Source: Pseudomonadota bacterium (GTDB lineage: Bacteria > Pseudomonadota > Gammaproteobacteria > JAADHS01). From it: a DNA stretch of 64,000 bases. The DNA lies in assembly GCA_021821045.1 (NCBI GenBank), contig JAKACW010000012.1, forward strand, positions 1 through 64,000. Direction: 5' to 3'. This document shows, piece by piece, positions 18,971 through 28,506 of the stretch. Position numbers and translations under genes: made by a program. The notes beneath the pieces were generated by a model that ran no database searches, was not told the DNA's origin, and saw only the letters and a list, made by a program, of their open reading frames with translations. The stretch's first letter is position 1. Every line of letters begins with the position of its first letter.

Positions 18971-20068
18971 CTATAGCGATTGGGTCCGTGCGTACGCTGC
19001 TTCCGAAATGACGCTCCACGCATCGTTGGTCTTGCGAAATGCACTGTAGGCGTCGAGCACCCGTTTGAAATCCTTGTCTTTCTCCGCCTCTTCGTTCAGC
19101 ACTTCCGTGGTGAATTGGCGTAACTGGCGCAGCACGTCGTCGGGAAACGCATAGACCTGAACATTGAATTTGTTTTTGAGTTTGTCCAGCGCATCCAAGT
19201 TCTTCGCCTCAAACTCCGACAGCATCCACATATTGCTTGCCATGGCCGCGGTTTCGACGATCATCTTAAGTTCTGCCGGCAAATCCTCCCATGCCTTACG
19301 ATTGACCGTCAGTTCCAGTGTGGGGCCGGGCTCTTGCCAGCCGGGGTAGTAATAGAACTTGGCGGCGCGGTACAAGCCAAGCCGCTCGTCGTGATAGGGA
19401 CCGACCCATTCCGTCGCGTCGATGGTGCCGCGCTCCAGGGCGGTGTATATCTCCCCGCCGGCCAGCAGCACGGGATTGACGCCCGCTTTGGCGATGACTT
19501 TGCCGCCCAAGCCGGGAATGCGCATTTTCAGGCCTTTGAGGTCCTCGATGGATTTGATTTCCTTGCGGAACCAGCCGCCCATCTGCACGCCGGTGTTGCC
19601 CATCGGGAAAGGCACCAGATTATGGGGCGCATAAATCTCGCGCCACAACTCCAATCCGCCGCCGCTGTACAGCCAGGCGTTCATGCCCTGAGCGTTCATC
19701 CCGAATGGCACGGAAGTGAAGAACGCCGCGCAGGGAATTTTGCCGATCCAGTAATAGCCGGCGCCATGGCCCATTTGAACCGTGCCTTGGGACACCGCGT
19801 CGAAAGTCTGCATGGCCGGGACAAGTTCGCCCGCCGCAAACACTTGGATATTCAACGCCCCGCCGCTCATTTTCTTGACATCGTCGGCGAATCGTTTCAC
19901 ACCGTCTTGAAAGATGGGAAAGTTTGGCGGCCAAGTCGTGGTGAGCTTCCAGTTGAATCGCTTCGCCGCGTAAACGCTGGGCGAGAGCGCGGCGCCCGCT
20001 GCAATGCTTCCCGCGACGGCGGCGCGCTTGATGAATTGCCGACGCTTCATATTATTGTTGTCGCTCAT
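18971..20068 (-). CDS. dctP: TRAP transporter solute-binding protein, Tat-exported
   Basis: 365 residues. The N-terminus has a twin-arginine signal: MKRRQFIKRAAVAGSIAAGA with the motif RRQFIK, cleavage probably after VYA (about residue 34). The mature part matches the mannitol/chloroaromatic and alpha-keto acid branch of TRAP binding proteins: LTTTWPPNFPIFQDGVKRFA, GLKMRIPGLGGKVIAKAGVN, and GGEIYTALERGTIDATEWVG, whose Arg and Trp positions line the carboxylate site in the family. RBS GAGGGAAC precedes the ATG. It is monocistronic and 11.7 kb from dctQM, the only TRAP permease pair in the window; that they work together is inference. Ligand likely a keto- or hydroxy-acid. Confidence 0.9.
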   Translation of the reverse strand: MSDNNNMKRRQFIKRAAVAGSIAAGAALSPSVYAAKRFNWKLTTTWPPNFPIFQDGVKRFADDVKKMSGGALNIQVFAAGELVPAMQTFDAVSQGTVQMGHGAGYYWIGKIPCAAFFTSVPFGMNAQGMNAWLYSGGGLELWREIYAPHNLVPFPMGNTGVQMGGWFRKEIKSIEDLKGLKMRIPGLGGKVIAKAGVNPVLLAGGEIYTALERGTIDATEWVGPYHDERLGLYRAAKFYYYPGWQEPGPTLELTVNRKAWEDLPAELKMIVETAAMASNMWMLSEFEAKNLDALDKLKNKFNVQVYAFPDDVLRQLRQFTTEVLNEEAEKDKDFKRVLDAYSAFRKTNDAWSVISEAAYARTQSL

Positions 20069-20698
20069 TGATGTTCCCTCTCGCTAAATGAATTGAAGTC
20101 GATGTTCCAATGTGTGTCGACGCACGGGAGCCCGGCGCACAGCGCACTCAACAGTTTATTAGCGAGCTTTAATACACGATGAGGTGCCGCGGAACATTGG
20201 TGGCCAAAGGTTAACCAATTCGCCGCGTGATGTACACCGCAAGTCAATGCGTTGCTGCCTTTGATGCGACGCTTGTCAATACGCGTTTGCTCGAGGTGTT
20301 ACGCGGGATTGCTAGCTTAGCGTTGGACATCCGCTGTACAAAGACTTAGCGCGCTTCGCCGGTGTCAACGCTGTGGGAAATTTTTGATCAGTAGCGCTGC
20401 ATGGCAGTATATCGAGACTACTGTAAATTTTTTCTTGCGCTCCGGATGTTCTCTGCTATGTTTAAAACTGCCGGTGATGTCGGCGGTCTCTGATGATCGC
20501 ACTGTGTTTTGCCACCGGCTGATCCAGTAGCAATTGCTCATGGTTCGCTGTTACCGCGAGCGGACTCTCCGCAACGGTTGAATGGGCGTTTGAGAAGGGC
20601 TTTCCGTTTTCTTCACGACGATGTGCACGTGAGAAGAAGAACAATCCTGCAGAAAAAACGATTCCAGTTTTATCCGCCGGGATGCCTTTTTCGACGTT
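20069..20698. other. 630-bp non-coding region upstream of the GGDEF/EAL gene
   Basis: Divergent control region between dctP (leftward) and the c-di-GMP gene (rightward). No convincing ORF. Two weak sigma-70-like pairs point rightward: TTGATC (20384) with TATATC (20408), spacing 18, and TTGCGC (20435) with TATGTT (20457), spacing 16. This would leave a leader of more than 230 bases before the GTG at 20699. I looked for a c-di-GMP riboswitch in the leader and did not see its conserved core. Confidence 0.5.
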
Positions 20699-23671
20699 GT
20701 GACTTTCGACTTTTTGAAATTGACGAAATCGGGTGCTATGTCGAGGGCGGGATCTGTCGCGGTTAAACGCGAGTTAATTGGTATTCGTCGACGCTTTATT
20801 GCGGCCGCATCTTGGGGTTTCCTGGTTGCGCCGTGTCTGGGCTACGGCGCGGCCATTTTGTTCGGCATGACGCAGCACGCCACGTCCGAGGCGATGGTGT
20901 GGTCCGGACTATTGGTCATGCTGTTGGCGTTCATGCTGACGGTCGCGGCGGCAATCCATTTTTCCTTTTTCCTGCAGCCCGTTCTGCGTTGGGCCGCGCA
21001 ACATCCCACGTTGGGCAGCGCACCCGCGAAAATACATCGCCGCATTCGACGCTTTACGCTCGATTACTGGTTGCTTCATATCGGTTACATCGTTGCCGCG
21101 CCGTTTCTTTTGGTTACCGTTGGTGCGCTTGAAAACCAATACCTGGCCGAGTACACAGCGCCGTCGCATTTCCTGTTGCTTCAGTTGGTTGCCTCGATCC
21201 TGGTTGGGCTGCCCGGTTTTCTGATGGGCCTCAACGGCCTTGGTCGCCTGGTGGCCTTCGTTGGTTTGGACCGGGTGCATGTCAGCTTGCGCTACAAGCT
21301 GGTGATTCTGGTCGGATTCATACCTTTATTAAGTAGTGCGTTGTTGTCGCAGTATTACTGGTGGCGCACCGGCTACGTTTCTTTCGAAACCAGCGTGGTG
21401 TGGGCGGCCTTGGGTTTGCTGCCGCTGGTTATGGCGCTATTGGCCATTCGCGGGATGCAACAAGCCCTGCAGCCGGTGAGAGAAATGCTGGAAACCGATG
21501 GCCAGGTGAGCCATGAGGATTTTTCCCAGTTGCGGCCCCGCTCGGTGGACGAAATTGGGTATCTGACCCAGATGCTCGCCAAATTGATGCGGCGGTTGGG
21601 GGATCAAGATGCACAAGTTCGCGCCATCGTCGGCAACGCGGCCGAGGGCATCATTTTGGTGGATGATGTCGGCCGCATCGACACGTTCAATCGTGCCGCC
21701 GAGAGTTTGTTCGGATATCGCTTCCAGGAGGTGCGCGGTCGCCCGCTGGCTTGGTTGCTGCCGTCGGTGGTCAATCTTTCCGGTACACCCAACGTGGTGC
21801 AGGGCGAACAGGAAGTGGAGGGTATTCACAATCGCGGGCGCAAGATACCCATGTCCGTTCGCGTGAGCGAAATGGAACTGAGCGGCAAAAAGATGTACAC
21901 CTGCTTGGTCGCCGATATCTCCGAGCGCAAGGCCTCGCAGAAGCAGATTATTCACGCCGAGTCACGCTATCGCCACTTGGTGGAAACCGCCCACGACTTG
22001 GTGTGGAGTATTGACCTGCAAGCGCGCTGGACCTACCTCAACAATTCCGCGCGGCTTATTTACGGTTTGGAACCCGAGGAAATGATCGGGCGCCCCGTTC
22101 GGGATTTTCAGATGGATGATTACGCCGAGCAGGACTTCAACGCCTTTACCGACATTCTACGGGGCAAGGAGCTGGTGCAATACGATACGGCGCACGTGGA
22201 TAAGAACGGCAACGTTCACTACTTGAGCTTTACCGCCAAAGCGTATCGCGACACCGATGGTAATGTGATCGGCATCAGCGGCACGGCCCGCGACATCACC
22301 GAGCAGCGAGCGTTCGAGCGCAAGCTTGCCTATCAGGCCTTGCATGATTCGCTGACCGGGTTGGCGAACCGCCGGCAATTTCAACAGGAGCTGGAGCGGG
22401 TATTGGCGCGGGTGGCGCGCAGCGGCGCGATGTGCGCGTTGCTTTATATCGACCTGGACCAGTTCAAGTACATCAACGACACGCTCGGTCATGCCGCCGG
22501 TGATCGTTTGCTCGTCGAGTTTTCCAACCGGCTGAAAGCGTTTTTGCGCGAAGGCGATTTGTTGGCCCGATTCGGCGGCGACGAGTTCACGGTGCTTCTG
22601 TACAACGTCGATGCCCAGAGCGCGCTGCGGGTGGCGGAAAATCTGCGTCGCCGCGTGGAAGATTATCGCTTCCTCGAGCAGGGCAACGTCTACAACATCA
22701 GTTGCAGCATCGGCCTGGCCATGATCGACAACACCACCGTGACGGTCGATGAGTGCATGGCTCACGCGGACCTGGCGTGCCACCTGGCCAAGACGCAAGG
22801 GCGCAACCGTTGCTACATGTACAAGCCCGAAGATCAAGATCGCAGCAGCATGCAGGCCGACATGGGTTGGGCCGCTCGCGTCAAGGAAGTGCTGGAGAAG
22901 GACCAACTGCAGTTGGTGTATCAGCCCATCGCCTCTGTTGCCGACGGCGCGGTGCGGGACTACGAAGTTCTGTTGCGGATGTTGTGCGACGACGGCCAGG
23001 TCATCATGCCAGGCGGTTTCATGCCGGCCGCCGAACGTTTCGGACTCATCAATCAGGTTGATCGCTGGATGGTCAAGCGCGCCATCGCCGAGTTGGGCCG
23101 GTTGCAGCAGGCCGGAGAGGATTTGCGATTCTCGGTTAATTTATCTGCGCGCGCTTTCGAAGATCATTCCTTGTTGCCGCTGATCAGCGATTTGTTGCGA
23201 GAGCATCGCGTGCAGCCTCAAACGCTGACGTTCGAGATCACGGAAACCGCCGCCATTGGCAATCTCTCGGCGGCCGTTGAATTCATTACGGCGTTGAAAG
23301 CGCTCGGGTGCCAATTCGCGCTTGACGATTTCGGTTCCGGCTTCAGTTCGTTTACCTATTTGAAGCATCTGCCCGTGGACAAGATCAAGATCGACGGTTC
23401 CTTCGTGCAGAACATGGTGCATACCCCGGTCGACCAGGCCATGGTTCGGTCCATGAATCAGGTCGCTCACGCGCTGGGCAAGATCACCATCGCGGAGTTC
23501 GTGGAAAACGAGGAGACGCTGCGGTTGTTGCGCAGTTTTCACGTCGATTTCGCGCAGGGATTCCATGTTGGCAAGCCGCGGCAAGACATTCCGCTTGCCC
23601 TCGTGCCGGATCTGTCGTTAGCCACCCGGCTCGGCCGCCCGATCGCCCGCGCGGCCAATGATATAAATTAG
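20699..23671 (+). CDS. Membrane PAS-PAS-GGDEF-EAL c-di-GMP signalling protein
   Basis: 990 residues. About six to seven membrane helices fill residues 30-255, then a HAMP-like linker (ALQPVREMLETDGQ, about 260-300), PAS1 (from about 307, GIILVDDVGRIDTFNRAAES), PAS2 (from about 423, DLVWSIDLQARWTYLNNSAR), a GGDEF domain (motif ARFGGDEFTVLL near 625) and an EAL domain (from about 750). The cyclase site is intact, and an RxxD inhibitory site (REGD) stands five residues before GGDEF. The EAL domain reads EVL at the signature but keeps NLS, ETE-type, DDFGSGFSS, KIKID and QGFHVGKP residues, so phosphodiesterase activity is plausible. Start GTG 20699 or ATG 20738 is undecided. Signal sensed unknown. 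Confidence 0.9.
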   Translation: MTFDFLKLTKSGAMSRAGSVAVKRELIGIRRRFIAAASWGFLVAPCLGYGAAILFGMTQHATSEAMVWSGLLVMLLAFMLTVAAAIHFSFFLQPVLRWAAQHPTLGSAPAKIHRRIRRFTLDYWLLHIGYIVAAPFLLVTVGALENQYLAEYTAPSHFLLLQLVASILVGLPGFLMGLNGLGRLVAFVGLDRVHVSLRYKLVILVGFIPLLSSALLSQYYWWRTGYVSFETSVVWAALGLLPLVMALLAIRGMQQALQPVREMLETDGQVSHEDFSQLRPRSVDEIGYLTQMLAKLMRRLGDQDAQVRAIVGNAAEGIILVDDVGRIDTFNRAAESLFGYRFQEVRGRPLAWLLPSVVNLSGTPNVVQGEQEVEGIHNRGRKIPMSVRVSEMELSGKKMYTCLVADISERKASQKQIIHAESRYRHLVETAHDLVWSIDLQARWTYLNNSARLIYGLEPEEMIGRPVRDFQMDDYAEQDFNAFTDILRGKELVQYDTAHVDKNGNVHYLSFTAKAYRDTDGNVIGISGTARDITEQRAFERKLAYQALHDSLTGLANRRQFQQELERVLARVARSGAMCALLYIDLDQFKYINDTLGHAAGDRLLVEFSNRLKAFLREGDLLARFGGDEFTVLLYNVDAQSALRVAENLRRRVEDYRFLEQGNVYNISCSIGLAMIDNTTVTVDECMAHADLACHLAKTQGRNRCYMYKPEDQDRSSMQADMGWAARVKEVLEKDQLQLVYQPIASVADGAVRDYEVLLRMLCDDGQVIMPGGFMPAAERFGLINQVDRWMVKRAIAELGRLQQAGEDLRFSVNLSARAFEDHSLLPLISDLLREHRVQPQTLTFEITETAAIGNLSAAVEFITALKALGCQFALDDFGSGFSSFTYLKHLPVDKIKIDGSFVQNMVHTPVDQAMVRSMNQVAHALGKITIAEFVENEETLRLLRSFHVDFAQGFHVGKPRQDIPLALVPDLSLATRLGRPIARAANDIN

Positions 23672-23680
23672 CGAACGGGT

Positions 23681-23777
23681 TTGTGGGAGCGCATTTCTGT
23701 GGGAGCGGATTATTCCGCGATTGAATCGGCAGCGCAGTCGACGCGAGCAAAGAATCGCGCAAGGAATGCGCTCCCAC
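23681..23777. repeat. Interspersed repeat cluster
   Basis: A truncated head (TTGTGGGAGCGCATTTC, 23681-23697), a full A1 copy (23698-23722) and an inverted copy (23753-23777) with a spacer containing AATCGGC, like the two-arm element at 39399. It begins 9 bp after the stop of the GGDEF/EAL gene and lies between it and the convergent uvrD. Confidence 0.8.
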
Positions 23778-23801
23778 GGCAGGAACACGCGCCATTGCTT
23801 C

Positions 23802-25970
23802 CTACACCGCCGTCAAATTCGCATACGACAGCACCAACCACTTCATCCCGGCCTGTTCGAAGTTGACCTGGACTCGCGCATGGGGGCCGCGGCCTTCGTG
23901 GTTGAGAATCACGCCTTCGCCGAATTTCGCATGATTCACCCGTTGACCGACGAAGTACTCGCCGCCGGTGCTCTCGGTGAAGGCTGACGGCACGCTGGGC
24001 GCCGCGTTGGCGCGCGGACTTTGCAGCCGCGGGCGCACTTCTTCCATCAGTTCTGTTGGCAGCTCGTTTAGAAACTGCGATGGTCTTTGATAGGTTTCGC
24101 TGCCGTGAATGCGCCGGCTTTCGGCGTACGTCAATGTGAGATGTTTGCGCGCCCGGGTGATACCGACGTAACAGAGGCGCCGCTCTTCTTCCAGTCCGCG
24201 TTCGCTGTCCATGCTCATTTGGTGGGGAAACAATCCCTGCTCAAGTCCGCAAATGAACACCTGGGGAAACTCGAGCCCCTTGGCGGAATGGAGCGTCATC
24301 AATTGGATGCAGTCGTCCCATTGACCGGCTTCCGGGGCGCCGGATTCCAGCGCGGCATGGCCCAGAAACGCGGCCAGTGGCGGCATGTCGTCGTCGCGCA
24401 TGTCCGACTCGGCGAACTGCGCGGCGGCGTTGATGAGTTCTTCCAAGTTGTCGGCGCGGGATTGCTCTTTCTCGCTTTTGTCATTGCGAAAATGTTGCAG
24501 CAAGCCGCAGCCTTCCACTACGACCTTGGCGTGCTCGCCCAGGTCGAGGTCGCGCGTCTGCTCGTCGAGAGAGTCGATGAGATGGAGAAATCCTCCCACC
24601 GCCGTCGCCGCGCGACCGGAAAGCGCTTTTGCTCGAATGGCCCCGCGGCTGGCCTGCCACAAGGAGCACTGTTCGTGGCGGGCAAGTTCCCGAATGATCT
24701 CCAACGTACGGCCGCCGATGCCACGGGTCGGCATGTTGACGACGCGTTCGAACGATGCGTCGTCATCGCGGTTGGCAATGATGCGCAAATAGGCCAGGGC
24801 GTCCTTGATTTCGGCACGCTCGAAAAACCGCAGGCCGCCGTAAACGCGATAGGGGATGCCGGCGGCCAAAAGCGTTTCTTCGAACAAGCGCGACTGGGCG
24901 TTGGAACGGTAGAGAATGGCGACTTCGCTGCGCAGGTTGCCCTGATTGATCCATTGGCGAATACGCTCCGTTACATAGCGCGCCTCGTCGACCTCGTTGA
25001 ACGCCGCATACAGCGCGATGGGCTCGCCGCGATCGCCGTCGGTCCATAGTTCCTTGCCGAGCCGGCTGGCATTGCGCGAGATGAGCGCGTTGGCGGCATC
25101 GAGAATGACGCTGGTGGAACGGTAATTTTGCTCCAGCCGTATGATGCGGGCGCCGGGGAAGTCCTTGTCGAAGCGTTGAATGTGCTCGATGCATGCCCCG
25201 CGCCAGCCGTAGATGGACTGATCGTCGTCGCCCACCACGAACAAATTATTGTGCTTTCCGCTCAGCGCCTTTAGCCAAGCGTACTGAATGGCGTTGGTAT
25301 CCTGAAACTCGTCCACCAAGATGTGACGAAAGCGCTCCCGATAGTGGTCGGCGATTTTGGGATTGTCGCGCAGCAGTTCCTGGGCCCGCAGCAGCAGCTC
25401 GGCGAAATCCACCACGCCGTTGCGTTCGCAGGCGTCTTGGTAGGCCGCGTAGATCTCGCGCATTTTCTTGACGCGCAAATCGTAGCCGGGTTCGATCCCG
25501 CCGGGGCGCAGCCCTTCGTCCTTTTTCTGGTTGATGAACCATTGGACTTGTTTAGGTTGCCACACGGTGTCATCGAGATTGAGATTCTTGATGACACGCT
25601 TGATCAATCGGTTTTGATCTTCCGAATCCAAAATCTGAAAGAGCTGGGGCAGCTTTGCCGCTTGCCAATGAGTGCGCAGCAAGCGGTGGCACAATCCATG
25701 GAATGTGCCGATCCACAGGCCGCCCACCGGCACGCCGAGCAGCCCTTCAACGCGACCGCGCATTTCCGCCGCGGCTTTGTTGGTAAACGTTACGGCGAGC
25801 ATGTTGCGCGGATCGACGCCCTCGGTGCGCATCAGCCAGGCCATGCGGTGAACGAGAACGCGAGTCTTGCCGCTGCCGGCCCCGGCCAGTACTAACAGGG
25901 GCCCTGGGCCGCTGGTGACGGCTTCCCGTTGCTTTTCATTCAGCGAGCTGAGTATGTCTGTTACATCCAT
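23802..25970 (-). CDS. uvrD: UvrD/Rep-family DNA helicase II
   Basis: 722 residues, superfamily 1A 3'-5' helicase acting in nucleotide excision and mismatch repair. Motifs in order: Q motif LNEKQREAV, Walker A LAGAGSGKTRVLVHR (residues about 28-42), motif Ia TFTNKAAAEM, Walker B ILVDEFQDTN, motif III VVGDDDQSIYGWRGA, motif IV RLEQNYRST, motif V LMTLHSAKGLEFPQVFICG and motif VI YVGITRARKHLTLTYA, then a C-terminal region ending FGEGVILNHEGRG-type residues. I start at MDVTDILSSLNEKQ (ATG 25970); the open frame extends 17 codons upstream without family similarity. Convergent with the GGDEF/EAL gene, divergent from the small gene at 26071. Confidence 0.94.
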   Translation of the reverse strand: MDVTDILSSLNEKQREAVTSGPGPLLVLAGAGSGKTRVLVHRMAWLMRTEGVDPRNMLAVTFTNKAAAEMRGRVEGLLGVPVGGLWIGTFHGLCHRLLRTHWQAAKLPQLFQILDSEDQNRLIKRVIKNLNLDDTVWQPKQVQWFINQKKDEGLRPGGIEPGYDLRVKKMREIYAAYQDACERNGVVDFAELLLRAQELLRDNPKIADHYRERFRHILVDEFQDTNAIQYAWLKALSGKHNNLFVVGDDDQSIYGWRGACIEHIQRFDKDFPGARIIRLEQNYRSTSVILDAANALISRNASRLGKELWTDGDRGEPIALYAAFNEVDEARYVTERIRQWINQGNLRSEVAILYRSNAQSRLFEETLLAAGIPYRVYGGLRFFERAEIKDALAYLRIIANRDDDASFERVVNMPTRGIGGRTLEIIRELARHEQCSLWQASRGAIRAKALSGRAATAVGGFLHLIDSLDEQTRDLDLGEHAKVVVEGCGLLQHFRNDKSEKEQSRADNLEELINAAAQFAESDMRDDDMPPLAAFLGHAALESGAPEAGQWDDCIQLMTLHSAKGLEFPQVFICGLEQGLFPHQMSMDSERGLEEERRLCYVGITRARKHLTLTYAESRRIHGSETYQRPSQFLNELPTELMEEVRPRLQSPRANAAPSVPSAFTESTGGEYFVGQRVNHAKFGEGVILNHEGRGPHARVQVNFEQAGMKWLVLSYANLTAV

Positions 25971-26070
25971 GGCGCGATTGTAACAAAATCGCCTCGCCCT
26001 GTTTGTGGTTAGGCGCGGCATTCCGCAAGATGGCTTGCAACTTGCGCGCGAGTTCTCTTAACTGATCGGC

Positions 26071-26490
26071 ATGGACCAGCGTCTCGATCCCTGGCAGCTT
26101 TATTTTCTCGGCGGCGTATTGTTGCTGCCGGTGGTATTGGTGGGCGGCGCGTTGGTGTTCGAAAAGATGGCGTTCGACCGCGACGTGGCCTTGGTTACTG
26201 AACGGCGGATCGATGACCTGGCCAAGCGGTTGCGCGACGCCGATGGCTCCGACCGCTTGTTGCAGTCCTATTCCCTGACATTCAGCGTCATGGGGCCGCC
26301 CAACGCGCTGAGCGTGGCCGCGGCGCGCTGCGACGAAGAGGTGGTGGCGTTGTTCTTTGAGTTGGCTGGTGGGAAATTGCAGCCCGAGTACATTCGCGAT
26401 GCGCAGGCTTATTTCGAGTTGCAGCCCGCGGCACGACAGTGTCCGAAGGTGGGCGAGCTGCTGCGGCGGCGCGTGGGCACGAAGGGGTAG
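26071..26490 (+). CDS. Small membrane-anchored protein of unknown function
   Basis: 139 residues, not recognised. It has one N-terminal membrane helix (LYFLGGVLLLPVVLVGGALVF, about residues 10-30) and a short soluble domain of about 105 residues with two cysteines (AARCDEE and RQCPKV) that could pair if periplasmic. Divergent from uvrD with a 100-bp gap. No clear ribosome-binding site before the ATG. Coding is supported by normal amino acid composition and by its position between divergent and convergent genes; function unknown. Confidence 0.6.
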   Translation: MDQRLDPWQLYFLGGVLLLPVVLVGGALVFEKMAFDRDVALVTERRIDDLAKRLRDADGSDRLLQSYSLTFSVMGPPNALSVAAARCDEEVVALFFELAGGKLQPEYIRDAQAYFELQPAARQCPKVGELLRRRVGTKG

Positions 26491-26508
26491 TGCTGGTCGC
26501 GACGGGGA

Positions 26509-26574
26509 ATCGCGGAATGATCCGCTCCCACAACAGCGACGCTGGTCCGTTGTGGGAGCGGATCATTCCGCGAT
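26509..26574. repeat. Perfect long inverted repeat made of two A1 repeats
   Basis: Two A1 copies face outward (26509-26534 inverted, 26549-26574 forward). The 26-bp arms are perfectly complementary and separated by 14 bases. This element sits exactly between the convergent stops at 26490 and 26582, where it could end transcription in both directions. Confidence 0.88.
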
Positions 26575-26581
26575 ATGTCGT

Positions 26582-27532
26582 TTAGGAGACTTTCTCCCCC
26601 GCCGCCTGCAGATCGGCGTGATAAGACGAACGCACCATCGGGCCACTGGCTACATTGTTGAAACCCAGTTCTTCGGCGATTTGGCCCAATTGGGCGAACT
26701 CCTCCGGCGGCATGAACCGGGCTACCGGCAGGTGATAACGGCTGGGCTGCAAGTATTGCCCCAGCGTCAGCATATCGCAGCGATGGGCGCGCAAGTCTTT
26801 TAGCACTTCGACGATTTCGTCGTTGGTTTCGCCCAGTCCCACCATAACGCCGGACTTGGTCGGCACCTCGGGAAACATCGCTTTGAAGCGCTCGATCAGA
26901 TCCAGCGACCAATTGTAGTCGGAGCCTGGGCGGGCTTGCTTGTACAGGCGCGGGACCGTTTCCAGATTGTGATTGAACACATCAGGCGGCGCGGCGCGCA
27001 GGATGTCCAGCGCCACATCCATGCGGCCGCGGAAATCGGGCACCAATATTTCGATGCGGGTCTGCGGCGACTCGCGGCGCACCGCTTGAATGCACTTGAT
27101 GAAATGTTCGGCGCCGCCGTCGCGCAAATCGTCGCGGTCCACCGAGGTGATCACCACATACTTGAGCTGCATGGCGGCGATGGTGCGGGCGAGATTTTGC
27201 GGTTCGTCCGCGTCCAGCGCTTCCGGGCGACCATGGGCGACGTCGCAGAAGGGGCAGCGGCGGGTGCAGATGTCCCCCATGATCATGAAGGTGGCGGTGC
27301 CGTGGGAGAAGCATTCGCCCAGATTGGGGCAGGAGGCTTCCTCGCAAACGGTGTGAAGTTTGTTGTTGCGCAATACCTCTTTGAGCTGCGCGACGGCGGC
27401 GGTGTTGGGCGACTTGGCGCGAATCCATGCCGGCTTGCGCGGCGGTTGCCACGTTGGCTCGATCTTAATGGGGATGCGAGCGGTTTTGGCTTCGCCGCGT
27501 TCGTGTTTCCCGGTTGGCTTTTTGTCGCTCAT
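26582..27532 (-). CDS. lipA: Lipoyl synthase
   Basis: 316 residues. Radical-SAM enzyme that inserts two sulfurs into protein-bound octanoyl groups to make lipoyl cofactors. Both cluster motifs are seen: the auxiliary cluster cysteines Cys63, Cys68 and Cys74 ([12 protein letters not shown]) and the radical-SAM cysteines Cys89, Cys93 and Cys96 (CTRRCPFC). Other family blocks: [39 protein letters not shown] and [16 protein letters not shown]. The C-terminal RSSYHADLQ includes the conserved RSSY serine that ligates the auxiliary cluster. Its ATG overlaps the lipB stop (ATGA), and it is the last gene of the leftward wall/lipoate operon. Confidence 0.96.
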   Translation of the reverse strand: MSDKKPTGKHERGEAKTARIPIKIEPTWQPPRKPAWIRAKSPNTAAVAQLKEVLRNNKLHTVCEEASCPNLGECFSHGTATFMIMGDICTRRCPFCDVAHGRPEALDADEPQNLARTIAAMQLKYVVITSVDRDDLRDGGAEHFIKCIQAVRRESPQTRIEILVPDFRGRMDVALDILRAAPPDVFNHNLETVPRLYKQARPGSDYNWSLDLIERFKAMFPEVPTKSGVMVGLGETNDEIVEVLKDLRAHRCDMLTLGQYLQPSRYHLPVARFMPPEEFAQLGQIAEELGFNNVASGPMVRSSYHADLQAAGEKVS

Positions 27533-28188
27533 GTGGCCGTCGCTATCTGTGTGTCGCTGTAGTTGAGTAGGCGCCCCAACTGCGTCACCAATCTCCGCAT
27601 TTCACGATCTATATCGGACTGCACGCCTAAGTCCCGTAACTGGGTGACCGTGATCCCCTTGAGTCCGCACGGATGGATTCGAGCGAAGGGCGTCAAATCC
27701 ATGTCGATATTGAAACTCAGGCCGTGGTAGCTGTACCCGCGTTTGACGCGCAACCCGAGCGCGGCAATTTTGGCATCGTCGACGTAAACGCCCGGCGCCC
27801 CCTCGCGGCGGCCCGCCAGAATACGGTATTCGGCCAGGGAGTCAATGACGGCGTCTTCCAGATGGCGCACCAGATCCTTCACGCCCAGCCGGCGCCGGCC
27901 CAAATCGATCAGCACATACAGCACCAGCTGCCCCGGGCCATGGTAGGTGACTTGTCCGCCACGGTCCACTTGGACGACGGGAATATCGCCGGGATTCAAT
28001 ATGTTCTCTTCTTTGCCGTTCAGGCCCTGAGTAAATACTGGCGGGTGTTCGACAACCCAAACTTCATCGGTCGCAGCGGCTTCGCGCTCAGCCGTAAACG
28101 CCTTCATGGCCTCCCACACGGAAAGGTAGTCGCGTCGACCCAATTGGCGCACGATCAAGGTGGAGGCGGGGCTGATGGATGAACTCAT
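27529..28188 (-). CDS. lipB: Octanoyl-[ACP]:protein N-octanoyltransferase
   Basis: 219 residues. Transfers octanoate from acyl carrier protein to lipoyl domains, giving LipA its substrate. Signatures: [30 protein letters not shown], and the catalytic pair Lys140 (DDAKIAALG) and Cys174 ([10 protein letters not shown]). Start is ATG 28188 ([11 protein letters not shown]); the open frame extends a further 72 codons upstream across the ybeD start but that part is not LipB-like. The stop overlaps the lipA start. ybeD lies 32 bp upstream, the classic ybeD-lipB-lipA order. Confidence 0.95.
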   Translation of the reverse strand: MSSSISPASTLIVRQLGRRDYLSVWEAMKAFTAEREAAATDEVWVVEHPPVFTQGLNGKEENILNPGDIPVVQVDRGGQVTYHGPGQLVLYVLIDLGRRRLGVKDLVRHLEDAVIDSLAEYRILAGRREGAPGVYVDDAKIAALGLRVKRGYSYHGLSFNIDMDLTPFARIHPCGLKGITVTQLRDLGVQSDIDREMRRLVTQLGRLLNYSDTQIATAT

Positions 28189-28220
28189 ACTGCAATAGAC
28201 AACGAAAAGAGGACAGACTC

Positions 28221-28496
28221 CTACAGTACCATGATCACCCGGGGATCCTCGCGCAAGGCATGGAATATGGCTTCGATATGGGCCGGGCTTTGCGCATTGA
28301 TGGTGACCGTGACGGCAATATAGCGGCTTTCGCGGCTTTCTCGCGTCTGAACAGCCCCTTCGCCAAGGTCCGGCGCATGTTGACGCACGGTCGCGACGAC
28401 CCATGCATCGAACGCTTCGCTGGCGTAGCCGACCACCTTGATCGGATAGGCGCAGGGGTACGTCAGTTGAGGTTTTTCTGTCACCGCAACCCTCAT
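28221..28496 (-). CDS. ybeD: YbeD family (DUF493) protein
   Basis: 91 residues, the size and fold pattern of the small ferredoxin-like YbeD/DUF493 family: YPCAYPIKVVGYASEAFDAW followed by a beta strand YIAVTVTINAQSPAHIEAIF. The family lies next to lipB in many proteobacteria and may be regulatory, but its biochemical role is not established. Located 10 bp after the dat stop and 32 bp before lipB, so almost certainly cotranscribed. Confidence 0.9.
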   Translation of the reverse strand: MRVAVTEKPQLTYPCAYPIKVVGYASEAFDAWVVATVRQHAPDLGEGAVQTRESRESRYIAVTVTINAQSPAHIEAIFHALREDPRVIMVL

Positions 28497-28506
28497 GATC
28501 AGCCGC

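Noticed and set aside
20462-20698. c-di-GMP riboswitch in the leader of the GGDEF/EAL gene
   Set aside because: I could not find the conserved GEMM core and tetraloop pattern.
28189-28404. 72-codon N-terminal extension of lipB
   Set aside because: It overlaps ybeD in another frame and is not LipB-like; ATG 28188 fits the family length.
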